NCBI GenBank assembly: GCA_023460855.1
Contig: JAEWOS010000021.1
Span: forward strand, 1 to 24,010
Source of the DNA: Bacteroidota bacterium
GTDB taxonomy: Bacteria; Bacteroidota; Bacteroidia; Flavobacteriales; Weeksellaceae
Length of the DNA stretch: 24,010 nt
Direction: 5' to 3'
In this document: positions 1 to 8,009 of the stretch, in pieces
Layout of the letters: each line of letters opens with the position of its first letter
Position numbering within the stretch: the first letter of the stretch is position 1
Translations under genes and position numbers: made by a program
The notes under the pieces: generated by a model
What the model was told of the DNA's origin: nothing
Database searches by the model: none
What the model saw: only the letters and a program-made list of their open reading frames with translations

Positions 1-477
1 GCCCCATTGCTGATTTCCCACTCGAACTTCACCAGATCTACTTCCTAAGAGATAAACTTCGGTGTACAGAAAATATTTTCCGGGTTTTACATTAGTGAAA
101 GTAAATGTGCCGTTTTCATCACTGATAAGCGTTGTTTTTTTAGCAGCGATAAATTGTTCAGATGGAATTACTTTTTTCTTTTTGTTCTTTTTCTTCAGTG
201 CTAAAAATTCTTCAAAATAAGCGGTAGCAGGAAACAAATAAATATCCACCTCTATATCTGTATCTAAATTTTTTTTGGCTTTCAGTAAAACCGTACCATT
301 TATAGTTGCATTTCCATTTTCAAGACTTTTTCTCGCAGCAGTTACATCAAACGATGACGTCGGCGAAACAAATTTTTGTCCGGGCCTCACCGAAGTATAA
401 AACAGGTCAATCTGTGCCGATAAACTGCTGAAAGCAAGTAGTAATGCGACAAATAAGATATTTTCTTTTGGTTTCAT
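1..477 (-). CDS. Secreted carboxypeptidase-regulatory-like domain protein, 3' part missing (window edge)
   Basis: The start codon is at 477 on the minus strand, and 159 codons are open up to the window edge, so the C-terminus is missing. The first ~22 residues form a signal peptide ending in SLSAQ, typical of flavobacterial exported proteins. The mature part carries a small beta-sandwich-like region with the pattern DENGTFTFTNVKPGKYFLYT, characteristic of carboxypeptidase-regulatory-like / SpaA-type folds. It is clearly a paralogue of the protein at 1617-2237: both share the block around YLFPA, a lysine-rich linker, the NxKPGKY motif and a YLLGS.SG..RVGNQ.WG segment. No catalytic residues are visible. 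Function is unknown; a periplasmic or surface role is inferred from the signal peptide only. Confidence 0.8.
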   Translation of the reverse strand, partial: MKPKENILFVALLLAFSSLSAQIDLFYTSVRPGQKFVSPTSSFDVTAARKSLENGNATINGTVLLKAKKNLDTDIEVDIYLFPATAYFEEFLALKKKNKKKKVIPSEQFIAAKKTTLISDENGTFTFTNVKPGKYFLYTEVYLLGSRSGEVRVGNQQWG

Positions 478-540
478 TTTTATTATATTGAGTGTTCTCG
501 TTGATTTTTTCGTACTATAGACCATGTTAGCGATCCAAAA

Positions 541-562
541 AATCCCGGTACGGACCGGGATT
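541..562 (-). terminator. Hairpin terminator-like stem left of the carB remnant
   Basis: A perfect 9-bp stem, AATCCCGGT / ACCGGGATT, has a 4-nt loop. Read on the minus strand it is followed by a run of T, as in an intrinsic terminator. On the plus strand it lies just before the carB homology. No minus-strand gene ends directly at it, so it may have moved with the carB fragment. Its stem strongly resembles the one at 985-1004. Confidence 0.6.
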
Positions 563-578
563 TCACCCTTCTTTTTGA

Positions 579-890
579 AAATTCCGCCAAACAGGGTTCC
601 GGATTTGGGCAACCGAAGGCACGGCAAAACATTTCGAGGAAAAAGGAATTCCGTGTAAAATTGGTTATAAAATCGGGGAGGAAGATGTCAACCTGATTGA
701 TTTGATTCAAAAAGGAAAAGTACAGTACGTTGTCAATACCACAACCAAAGGAAAACAGGCCGAAAGAGACGGATTCCAGATCCGTAGAATGTCAGTTGAA
801 AACGGTGTTCCATGTTTAACTTCAATGGATACAGTGGAAGCAATTCTGAAAGTGGTAGAAAGCATGAGTTTCAAAATGCAGGCGATGTAA
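579..890 (+). pseudogene. carB: carB remnant: C-terminal ~103 residues of carbamoyl-phosphate synthase large subunit
   Basis: Reading from 579 gives a continuous match to the C-terminal allosteric (MGS-like) domain of CarB. Recognisable pieces are IWATEGTAKHFEEKGIPC, a GEEDVNLIDLI segment, VQYVVNTTTKG, RDGFQIRRMSVE and a VPCLTSMDTVEAI tail, ending at a TAA at 888-890. A full CarB is about 1,070 residues, so roughly nine tenths of the gene, including both ATP-grasp halves, is absent. An in-frame TGA sits at 576-578, just upstream, and there is no proper start; a TTG at 702 is the only candidate. The fragment should be non-functional. It could be a duplicated tail left by recombination, or an assembly mis-join. 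Confidence 0.85.
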
Positions 891-984
891 AAAGAAACAA
901 TAAGCAAGCATAAAGAGCCAGAACAATGAAATCAATTTTTGGCTTCTATAATTTTAAAATATTTAGTTTTATCAGAATAAAAAA

Positions 985-1004
985 ATCCCGGCCTTCGCCG
1001 GGAT
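985..1004 (-). terminator. Intrinsic terminator downstream of the lipoprotein gene
   Basis: An 8-bp stem ATCCCGGC / GCCGGGAT with a CTTC loop (plus-strand reading) lies 60 nt past the stop of the minus-strand lipoprotein gene. On the minus strand it is followed by a run of T. On the plus strand CTCCTTTTT follows, so it may also act for the carB remnant. Confidence 0.8.
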
Positions 1005-1063
1005 CTCCTTTTTAAAAGGGTTTTTAAAAAGATTGAAAAGGATACTATGAAAAAAACTAATCA

Positions 1064-1555
1064 CTAAAGATTAAATTGCTTATGTCTGTTTTCGCCGTCA
1101 GCCAGCGTAAAATTTTCGTTCACGACCACATCGCCGTTTTTCTCAATTTTATAACTGACGGTAATCGGACTGTTGCTGTTTATAATCTGAAATCCTGCAG
1201 AAACACTGAGCAAAGGCTTGGTACTTTCAATTACATAAGTTTTGGTTGCGCCGGCAAAATCATCCTCCGATAAACCAACAACAAGTTGTCCGGCCTGCAC
1301 CGCACCATTTAATTTCCACACGCCGGATTCCTGTGGATTTGCTGTGGAACCTGCAGTAGTAATGCTGACATAATCATCGAGAGCACTGTTGGTTGTGGCT
1401 TCAACATTCGGAATGGTTACGGTTATCTTAAAGTTGTTTCCGCCATGAATATTCGGTGCTTTGTCGTCATCACGACAGGAAGATAAAGTCAGGGCAGCTC
1501 CTGCTGTTACTAACATGAGCAGGCTCTTAGCAGAGTTTCTTTTAAATACGTTCAT
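1064..1555 (-). CDS. Lipoprotein of unknown function
   Basis: The 163-residue product starts at an ATG and begins with a lipoprotein signal: basic N-terminus, hydrophobic stretch and the lipobox LSSC, with the acylated Cys at about residue 27. The following RDDDK stretch is acidic, which is common in Bacteroidota surface or outer-membrane lipoproteins. The rest alternates hydrophobic and polar residues like a beta-sandwich, and no family is recognised. The gene lies 61 nt downstream of the secreted protein at 1617-2237 on the same strand and is followed by a good terminator, so the two are probably co-transcribed. Lipid anchoring is well supported; any role beyond that is unknown. Confidence 0.8.
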   Translation of the reverse strand: MNVFKRNSAKSLLMLVTAGAALTLSSCRDDDKAPNIHGGNNFKITVTIPNVEATTNSALDDYVSITTAGSTANPQESGVWKLNGAVQAGQLVVGLSEDDFAGATKTYVIESTKPLLSVSAGFQIINSNSPITVSYKIEKNGDVVVNENFTLADGENRHKQFNL

Positions 1556-1616
1556 AATTTTTGAATTGATTGTTAAATATTTTTGTGGATTAATAATCCG
1601 GTTGTGAATAAGTCAG

Positions 1617-2237
1617 TTAGAGTTCAGTCTGAACCTTTTCGCGATCCTGAGTGATTTCAACTTCCTTCGAAAATTTGTAAAGTTTGGACGTCATCCAGCT
1701 TTTTGTCTCATAAACCGGCGTGGAATAACCGCCGACTCTGTAACCCATTCCGTTGTAAAGTCCCCAGTTCTGATTTCCGACACGGTACGCTCCTGATTTG
1801 CTTCCGAGAAGATATAACTCGGTGTACAGCACGTATTTGCCCGGCTTAAGGTTCGTGAAAACGAAACTGCCATCCTCATCCTTAATCACTGCTGTTTTTT
1901 TATACTGCAGAAATTCAGGTGAAGCCTGTATCTCTTTCTTTCTGTGTTTTTTCTGAAGTGACAGAAGTTCTTCCAAATAATCACTGGCTGGAAAAAGATA
2001 GATTTGCTGTTTAATGTGAGTATTACTCCGGTTTCTTGCTTTTAGCTGAACGATACCGGTTACGGTTGCATTGCCGGGCGTTAAATCAGATGCCGCTTTT
2101 TGAGCATTGAAGGCTGTCTGCGGTACAATTTTGTTTTTCTCTTTGGTATAATAGGATTTTTCAAACTGCGCATAGCTTGCACCGGAAGTGCAGATTAAAG
2201 TTATTATCGTTACGATTATTCTGAATTTATTTTTCAT
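1617..2237 (-). CDS. Secreted carboxypeptidase-regulatory-like domain protein
   Basis: The 206-residue protein has an N-terminal signal peptide ending near ASYAQ (about residues 1-23). The middle, about residues 55-150, holds the DGSFVFTNLKPGKYVLYTE pattern of a carboxypeptidase-regulatory-like beta-sandwich, followed by a Gly/Tyr-rich segment (YNGMGYRVGGYSTPVY) and a polar tail. It is a paralogue of the edge-truncated protein at 1-477, with the same domain order and several identical blocks. It is likely first in a two-gene operon with the lipoprotein at 1064-1555. It is divergent from the histidine kinase gene at 2391, sharing a ~150-bp intergenic region. No enzymatic motif is visible, so function is unknown. 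Confidence 0.85.
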   Translation of the reverse strand: MKNKFRIIVTIITLICTSGASYAQFEKSYYTKEKNKIVPQTAFNAQKAASDLTPGNATVTGIVQLKARNRSNTHIKQQIYLFPASDYLEELLSLQKKHRKKEIQASPEFLQYKKTAVIKDEDGSFVFTNLKPGKYVLYTELYLLGSKSGAYRVGNQNWGLYNGMGYRVGGYSTPVYETKSWMTSKLYKFSKEVEITQDREKVQTEL

Positions 2238-2358
2238 GATCCTGTTCGTTTGTTATTGTGATTACAAAGATTGCGCATCTGCAACGGCCTTTCAATCCTC
2301 GAAACAGTGGTTTTTTTTCTACCCGTTTTCAGGTATTTTACTGCGACCGTTTAGTCCA

Positions 2359-2366
2359 TATTTTTG
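2359..2366 (+). promoter_or_regulatory. Candidate -7 box (TATTTTTG) for the kinase/regulator operon
   Basis: TATTTTTG matches the Bacteroidota -7 consensus TAnnTTTG. At the expected distance upstream (about 2336-2339) there is TTTA rather than TTTG, so the -33 element is weak. A transcript from here would start near 2370. That rules out the upstream TTG at 2364 as a start and favours the ATG at 2391 for the kinase. Confidence 0.5.
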
Positions 2367-2390
2367 ATTAACTTTAAAGAAATCTTAACC

Positions 2391-4355
2391 ATGCTTCTTC
2401 GCTTTATTCTACTGGTTATACTTTTACCCCTGTCTTTTATTGCCCAGACACAGGACAGTCTGCTGCAAATAATTCAAAAGGAAAAAGACCCTGCAAAAAA
2501 AGCTGAAACCTATCTGAAGCTGGTTACGAAAAGTGCCTACAGCGATTCACTGAAAGCAAAATATTATCTGCAGCAGGCAGAGAAACTTACTTCTGAAGAT
2601 TACAAAATAGGGCAGGCGGAAATTCAGAATTCCTGGGGGTACTATTACATGCCGACAAATCCTGAGCGGGGAAAAAAGCACCACTTGAAGGGAATAGAAA
2701 TTCTAAAGGGTGAAAATTCTGCTGAAGCACAGAATTTACGTGCGAAGCTCTGGGTGAATGTTGCCGCCGATGAACAGCGAATGGGAAACATCAAACGGGC
2801 GATGGAAGTGCTCATCAACAAAAGCATTCCGGAAGGCAGGAAAGCGAACGACAAAATTTTCCTTGCCAACAGCTATCTTACCGTAGGTCTTATTTTGTAT
2901 AATGATAACAATCTGGATAAAGCGATCAATTACATCAATTCTGCCGTAAAGACACTACAGCAGATGAAGCCCACACCACAAAGCAAAAGCCTGTTCTTCA
3001 ATTCACAGGTTTACCTTACAGAAGCTTATCTTAAAATGGAAAATTATCCCACTGCGAAGAAATTACTCGATGATCTTTTTGCGGAGCTGGAAATTAATCC
3101 GGAACACGAAAGCAGTGCCGATGTTTTTCATCTCGCAAGCATCTATCATTTCAATACCGGAAATTCTGCAGATGCACTTTCTTATGCTGAAGAAGGCCTG
3201 GAGTATGCCGAGAAAAGCGGTAATCTCTATCAAAAAGTGCGGCTTACTTTTATGAAATCCAAAGCGCAGTCCGGTGTTGGGAAGTTCGACGAAGCCGAAA
3301 CTACTCTTAAAGATTTGCTAAAAGATACCGTTTATGTAGCGACATACGGAAGAAATATCGCAACGATTTATGATGAATTATGGATGCTGGAAGAAAAAAG
3401 AGGCGATTATAAGGCAGCCTTTAATTATGCAAAGCAACGCATGGCTGTTTCAGACAGCTTACATAACGCTGATCAGAATCAGGCTATTAATGAAATGGAA
3501 ACCAAATTCCGCACAGCTGAAAACGAGAAGGAACTCGCTTTAAAACAACTCGAAATTAACAGGAAAAATCAATATATGTGGGCCTTGATATTAACGACAC
3601 TGGTTTTCCTCGGAGCGGGAATCTTCACTTATCTTTACTTCCGGAATAAACGCCGTCTTTCTACACAAAGGGAAATCAACCTGCAGCAGAAACTGAAGGA
3701 AAAGGAACAGGCAGAAGAACTGAAAGTTACCAAAGCGATTCTAGACGGCGAGGAACGGGAGCGCGAACGCGTTGCCAAAGACCTTCACGACGGACTTGGC
3801 GGAATGCTCGCAGGTGTAAAAATAAATCTGTCCACATGGTCCAGCAATAATCTGGAAGAAACACAGTACGAAGGTTTCCACAGAATTCTGAACCAGCTTG
3901 ATTCATCCGTTTCAGAACTTCGCCGTGTTGCCAGAAATCTGATGCCGGAATCACTGATGAATTTCGGGCTGGAAATTGCGCTGAAAGACCTGTGCGAATT
4001 TTACATGAAAGACGGTTTGCAGATCGACTTTCAACCGCTGAATATCCAGAAAAATCTGCCGCTGAATTTCCAGGTGAATATTTACAGAATTGTGCAGGAA
4101 CTGCTGAGTAACGCCGTAAAACATTCCGATGCGAACAGTATTCTCGTTCAATGTTCGCAAAGCGAAAACGAGTTTTATATCACCGTGGAAGATAACGGAA
4201 AAGGCATACGCGATGAAGAAATGAGTAAACTGAAAAGTCTGGGTCTGAAAAATCTGCAGAACCGCGTAGATTTTATGAAGGGAAAAATGGAAATTCAGAC
4301 CGGAATTAATCAGGGAACAGCTGTTAACATAGAAGTAAACACCCATGTCGCATAA
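2391..4355 (+). CDS. Sensor histidine kinase with TPR sensor region (HisKA_3 / HATPase_c)
   Basis: The 654-residue protein begins at ATG 2391 with a signal sequence (MLLRFILLVILLPLSFIAQ). A long all-helical region with tetratricopeptide-like repeats follows and is probably periplasmic. A single membrane helix lies at about residues 396-417, then a short coiled coil rich in E/K/R. The kinase core is of the NarX/DesK type: the phospho-accepting His is H466 in KDLHDGLGG, the N-box Asn is N574 in LLSNAVKHS, and the ATP-lid Asp is D601 in EDNGKGI. A final GLKNLQNRV motif is typical of this class. The gene overlaps the response regulator gene by 11 nt, so the two are translationally linked partners. 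The signal sensed is unknown. Confidence 0.93.
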   Translation: MLLRFILLVILLPLSFIAQTQDSLLQIIQKEKDPAKKAETYLKLVTKSAYSDSLKAKYYLQQAEKLTSEDYKIGQAEIQNSWGYYYMPTNPERGKKHHLKGIEILKGENSAEAQNLRAKLWVNVAADEQRMGNIKRAMEVLINKSIPEGRKANDKIFLANSYLTVGLILYNDNNLDKAINYINSAVKTLQQMKPTPQSKSLFFNSQVYLTEAYLKMENYPTAKKLLDDLFAELEINPEHESSADVFHLASIYHFNTGNSADALSYAEEGLEYAEKSGNLYQKVRLTFMKSKAQSGVGKFDEAETTLKDLLKDTVYVATYGRNIATIYDELWMLEEKRGDYKAAFNYAKQRMAVSDSLHNADQNQAINEMETKFRTAENEKELALKQLEINRKNQYMWALILTTLVFLGAGIFTYLYFRNKRRLSTQREINLQQKLKEKEQAEELKVTKAILDGEERERERVAKDLHDGLGGMLAGVKINLSTWSSNNLEETQYEGFHRILNQLDSSVSELRRVARNLMPESLMNFGLEIALKDLCEFYMKDGLQIDFQPLNIQKNLPLNFQVNIYRIVQELLSNAVKHSDANSILVQCSQSENEFYITVEDNGKGIRDEEMSKLKSLGLKNLQNRVDFMKGKMEIQTGINQGTAVNIEVNTHVA

Positions 4356-4977
4356 TATACAGATCGCCATTGTAGATGATCATCCGATTGTAATTCAGGG
4401 TCTTAAAATGATGCTGGAGAATGAGAAATATTTCGAAATCTGCGGCACGTTTAACGACGGAACAGGCATCCGGAATTTCATCACAGCTAATCCGGCTGAC
4501 ATCGTTCTGCTGGACATTACGTTACCCGATTCCAACGGTATTGAACTTTGTGCAGAAATTAAAAAAATCTCTCCCGAAACATCCGTAATCATGCTGAGCA
4601 ACAGGTCGGAAAGAAGTATCATAATGCAGTGTATTCAGAACGGTGCGAGTGGTTATTTGTTGAAGAATGCAACGATTGAGGAACTGCACAGCTGCATTCG
4701 TGGCGCACTTTCCGGCGATATCGTCTTCTGCAATGAAGTGAAACAGATTATCAGTAAGCCTTCCGGTAATGACCTGGAAGGAATTCCCCGGCTCACGAAA
4801 CGGGAAAAGGAAATACTGAAGCTGCTTACCGAAGGTAAAACAAGTAATGCCATTGCGGAAGAGTTGTTTCTGAGTCCTCTAACAGTTGAAACACACCGCA
4901 AAAACATCATTCAGAAATTCAAAGTAAAAAATGTTGCGCAGCTGATTAAAGTTGCCGTTCAGAATAATATGATCTGA
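4345..4977 (+). CDS. LuxR/NarL-family response regulator
   Basis: The 210-residue protein has an N-terminal receiver domain and a C-terminal helix-turn-helix. The acidic pocket is D11-D12, the phospho-acceptor is D57 (VLLDITLPD), the switch residue is S85 and the conserved Lys is K107. The DNA-binding domain spans about residues 147-195, with the LTKREKEIL start and the LSPLTVETHRKNI recognition region typical of LuxR/NarL regulators. ATG 4345 lies inside the last codons of the kinase gene, an 11-nt overlap that implies translational coupling. It should be the phosphorylation target of that kinase and act as a cytoplasmic transcription factor. Targets are not evident; the protease operon starting 278 nt downstream is a possible but unproven one. 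Confidence 0.94.
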   Translation: MSHNIQIAIVDDHPIVIQGLKMMLENEKYFEICGTFNDGTGIRNFITANPADIVLLDITLPDSNGIELCAEIKKISPETSVIMLSNRSERSIIMQCIQNGASGYLLKNATIEELHSCIRGALSGDIVFCNEVKQIISKPSGNDLEGIPRLTKREKEILKLLTEGKTSNAIAEELFLSPLTVETHRKNIIQKFKVKNVAQLIKVAVQNNMI

Positions 4978-5027
4978 ATTCCTTGCTCTTATTCTAAAGT
5001 GGTTTTGATAAAATTATAGCTTTTGTG

Positions 5028-5044
5028 CCATGAAAAATTCATGG
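5028..5044 (+). terminator. Weak hairpin after the response regulator gene
   Basis: CCATGAA and TTCATGG form a 7-bp inverted repeat with a 3-nt loop, followed by ATTATTTTC. It lies about 50 nt after the regulator stop. The stem is AT-rich and the T-run is broken, so termination would be inefficient. Confidence 0.35.
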
Positions 5045-5077
5045 ATTATTTTCAATAAATATATCTGTAACGCATAA

Positions 5078-5085
5078 TATTTTTG
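5078..5085 (+). promoter_or_regulatory. Candidate -7 box (TATTTTTG) for the protease operon
   Basis: TATTTTTG matches the TAnnTTTG consensus. No convincing TTTG is found at -33. A start near 5090 would give a leader of about 165 nt before the protease gene, containing a short ORF and a hairpin. Confidence 0.45.
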
Positions 5086-5112
5086 TAATTTTATCCGTAC
5101 TAATACCAAAAC

Positions 5113-5154
5113 ATGAATACTCTTTTCCTGAATTATTTACAACTAAAAACTTAG
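5113..5154 (+). CDS. 13-codon leader ORF upstream of the protease gene
   Basis: ATG 5113 opens a 13-residue ORF, MNTLFLNYLQLKT, ending at TAG 5152. Its first five codons encode MNTLF, the same five residues that start the protease at 5256, and the bases before both starts are similar (AAAACATGAATAC versus AAACCATGAATAC). It could be a leader peptide, a decayed older start region, or a partial duplication. Translation is not demonstrated by the sequence, hence the low confidence. Confidence 0.3.
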   Translation: MNTLFLNYLQLKT

Positions 5155-5164
5155 TTTAGAATAT

Positions 5165-5182
5165 TTCCGTGCAGTGACGGAA
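5165..5182 (+). other. Short hairpin in the protease leader
   Basis: TTCCGT and ACGGAA flank a 6-nt loop, followed by TGTTTTATTC. It sits 10 nt after the stop of the 13-codon mini-ORF and about 75 nt before the protease start. The order mini-ORF, hairpin, T-rich stretch resembles an attenuator, but a 6-bp stem is weak support. Confidence 0.3.
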
Positions 5183-5255
5183 TGTTTTATTCAAACCGAT
5201 AAGATCTGTCTTGTCGGAAATTTCCGGGTACTTTTTCCTCAAAAAAATTAAAACC

Positions 5256-7997
5256 ATGAATACGCTTTTTGACCCAACCCAGAACATGAAAGTCGTCCTC
5301 GATAAACTTGAAAACGACTATCCTCAGATTGTGCACGATCATGCGAAACTGGAAATTGTAAAAGAAACGCATGCTCCGCGCGTAATTCTCGATGAAAACC
5401 AGAAAAGACTCGACACCCGGATTGCCAGAGAATTTGCAGGCTTCGAGTTGGCAATTGAACGGATTATTGAATCGAATGATTTTGTTGACATTATTACACT
5501 CGAAAAAATTATCCAGAAATCCAGATCGGTTTGCCGGATTCTGAAAAACAACCGACCGGACGGAACCGGCTTTCTCATTACCGGAAATATCATCCTCACC
5601 AACAACCATGTCATCGCTTCAGAAAAGGACTGCAAAAATTTCACCGTACAGTTTAATTACGAATTCGATCTGGATGGTAAAATCCTGAATCCGCAGGAAT
5701 TCCGCCTTGATCCGGACACGTTCTTTCTGACTTCCACTTTGAAAAAAAATCCGGAAGACAGCAATTCCGGCCTGGATTTTACAATGGTGGCTGTGGAACC
5801 AGTGAACAGTAACGGAGACCTGATCAGCGCAATTCCGGCAATAGACCTCGACGGAAATATCGGTAAGATTTTTAAAGGTGAATCATGTATTATCATTCAG
5901 CATCCGAACGGACTTCCAAAAAAAACAACGCTGAACAATAACTCATTCTTCTCTGAAAACGACGACCAGATTATTTACGAGACCGACACGCTTCCCGGAT
6001 CTTCCGGATCAATGGTTTTGGGGCTCGGAACCTGCGAAGTAATCGCACTGCACCAAACCGGTGTTCCGCGAATGGATGCGCAGGGAAATCCGCTAACAAA
6101 ATCCGGGTCAATTGCAAATGCAGCAACTCCTGAAGAAGAAATAGACTGGATTGGAAATGCCGGAATGCGCATCAGCCGGATTATGGATGTACTGAAATCC
6201 TCGAAATTTGAAGACCCGGCAAAAACCAAACTAAAAAATGCCATTCTCGCCAGGAGCAAAAAAGAAAAAAAAGTACTGAACGACATCGTAAAAACGCAGC
6301 CGAAAACTCCTGCTTTAATTGCAGACGGCATCAAAGAAAAGGTAGAAGAAATATCCGCTCCAAAGAAACCGGAAGCAGAACTTTTACCGGAATCCGGAAC
6401 ATCACGTTTTCTGGTCACAATGAAATATGAGCCTGATGTTTACGACCGCGTAGAAAAGGAACTACAGCTGAACTTTGGGAATGATTTTACGTTGTATCTC
6501 GCAATGCCAACGACAGCCAAGGAAGGAAACCAGGAAATTTTTATACTGTCCATAGATATCGGTGATCGTAACCCCAACGAATTTGCACGGGATCTGCTCG
6601 CAGTTCCTGACATTGAATATGCGGAATTTGACAGTGAATTACTCACCAATAATGATGTGACGGATATTTCAGAAAAAGAAGCGCTGGAAAGTTTTACTTC
6701 GGGCTCAGATAAATCGACTGAGACACACTTTCTTGAACTCTATGGTAAAAAAAGCACGTACGTAAAGAATCAATTACCGCAGAATTTCCGGCAATGGAAC
6801 TGGAAAGCGGTTAATTATAAAGGAAATGTCACCGATAATATTGGAGACAGCATTAAACTGGTGCAGCTGGATACAGGATATGCACACCATCCGAAAATTG
6901 TCGGCTCGTTCAATCTCATGCAGGATTTTGATTTTGTTGACGGCGACGACAACGCACGTGAAGAAACCGGAGGCATGCATCTTTTAGCGGGTTACGGACA
7001 CGGCGCGAGAACCGGAAGTCTTCTGGTCGGAAACGAACTCGCAGACCTGTCCAATAACGGAAACGCAGGAATTCTTGCGCAGAATAATGTGAAACTGATC
7101 CCGTTTCGAATAGCCAAAGATGTTTTGCTGATTAACCGGCAGTCTGAACTGCTGAAAGCGGTAGACCGAGCAATTTCCATCGGCGCAAAAGTGATTACAA
7201 CAAGTATGGGCTTGCCGCCCACAATGACGACCTACATGCTTGCAAAAAAAGTTTATCAGCACGGAATTATCTGGTGTTGTGCCGCAGGAAATGAAGTAGG
7301 AGAGGTTGTTGCACCTGCGGTTCATCCGGGAACGATTGCCGTCGCAGCATCTAATCCGCTGGATTCTGAATGGAAAGGTTCGTGCTGTGGTAAAACGGTC
7401 GACATTACGGCGCCGGGAATGCATGTTTTTGTGCCATCATTCACTAAACAAAAATCCGGAATGTACGATTACGGAATGGCTTACGGTCACGGAACAAGTT
7501 ATGCCACGCCTCATGTCGCTGCAGCCGCGGTTCTCTGGCTTCATCAGAACCGCGAGAAACTGAAAAATTTGAGAGGATATCAGATCGTTGAAGCATTCAG
7601 AAAAAACCTGAAAGATTCGGCGAGAACAAAGCACAGCCTACCGGCAGAAAATTTCGGTGCCGGAATTCTGGATATCGATCAGTTGCTGAAAGAAGATATT
7701 CCAAAAAATTCTGTGCTGAAAAATGCTTATGCAAATGAAAACATTGACGAAGTAAATATGGCTTTCCGCACAGTTGGTGAATCGCTAAAAATGATCTGGA
7801 ACGGCATTCTTCGCAAATACAACACAACATTTCGCGGGCAGGAAAGTCTGGGAAGTTATACGGAAATGTCCGCTCATGCAAAAGGTATTCTCGAAGGACG
7901 AATTGAAGAACAGGGCATCAGCACTTCGGTCGAAAGTATGGAACAGACAGATCAGCTCGAAGTTTTCAATCAGTTGCGCAACTTAGTAATCCAGTAA
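5256..7997 (+). CDS. Dual serine protease: trypsin/V8-like domain fused to a subtilisin-like domain
   Basis: The 913-residue product starts at ATG 5256; an in-frame upstream TTG gives an unlikely extension. No signal peptide or membrane helix is visible, so it should be cytoplasmic. A short helical N-terminus (residues 1-90) leads into a chymotrypsin/V8-type domain: H118 in TNNHVI, D174 in LDFTMV, S250 in LPGSSGS. Residues ~330-385 are a charged Lys/Pro-rich linker. Residues ~390-475 resemble an I9-type propeptide (DIEYAEFDSE). The subtilase domain has D539 (LDTG), H582 (YGHGARTG), oxyanion N679 (AAGNE) and S748 (GTSYATPHVA). About 140 mostly helical residues close the protein. Both triads look complete. 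It is followed 12 nt later by an M19-like gene, so the two form an operon. Substrate and role are unknown; peptide degradation or a conflict role are inferences. Confidence 0.9.
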   Translation: MNTLFDPTQNMKVVLDKLENDYPQIVHDHAKLEIVKETHAPRVILDENQKRLDTRIAREFAGFELAIERIIESNDFVDIITLEKIIQKSRSVCRILKNNRPDGTGFLITGNIILTNNHVIASEKDCKNFTVQFNYEFDLDGKILNPQEFRLDPDTFFLTSTLKKNPEDSNSGLDFTMVAVEPVNSNGDLISAIPAIDLDGNIGKIFKGESCIIIQHPNGLPKKTTLNNNSFFSENDDQIIYETDTLPGSSGSMVLGLGTCEVIALHQTGVPRMDAQGNPLTKSGSIANAATPEEEIDWIGNAGMRISRIMDVLKSSKFEDPAKTKLKNAILARSKKEKKVLNDIVKTQPKTPALIADGIKEKVEEISAPKKPEAELLPESGTSRFLVTMKYEPDVYDRVEKELQLNFGNDFTLYLAMPTTAKEGNQEIFILSIDIGDRNPNEFARDLLAVPDIEYAEFDSELLTNNDVTDISEKEALESFTSGSDKSTETHFLELYGKKSTYVKNQLPQNFRQWNWKAVNYKGNVTDNIGDSIKLVQLDTGYAHHPKIVGSFNLMQDFDFVDGDDNAREETGGMHLLAGYGHGARTGSLLVGNELADLSNNGNAGILAQNNVKLIPFRIAKDVLLINRQSELLKAVDRAISIGAKVITTSMGLPPTMTTYMLAKKVYQHGIIWCCAAGNEVGEVVAPAVHPGTIAVAASNPLDSEWKGSCCGKTVDITAPGMHVFVPSFTKQKSGMYDYGMAYGHGTSYATPHVAAAAVLWLHQNREKLKNLRGYQIVEAFRKNLKDSARTKHSLPAENFGAGILDIDQLLKEDIPKNSVLKNAYANENIDEVNMAFRTVGESLKMIWNGILRKYNTTFRGQESLGSYTEMSAHAKGILEGRIEEQGISTSVESMEQTDQLEVFNQLRNLVIQ

Positions 7998-8009
7998 AAA
8001 ACACATGCC

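Noticed and set aside
702..890. Possible small stand-alone gene from TTG 702
   Set aside because: The sequence is the ordinary C-terminus of CarB in frame with upstream homology back to 579, so it is part of the truncated remnant.
2364..2390. N-terminal extension of the histidine kinase from TTG 2364
   Set aside because: The extension overlaps a -7 promoter box and lacks sense as a signal peptide; ATG 2391 gives a clean signal sequence.
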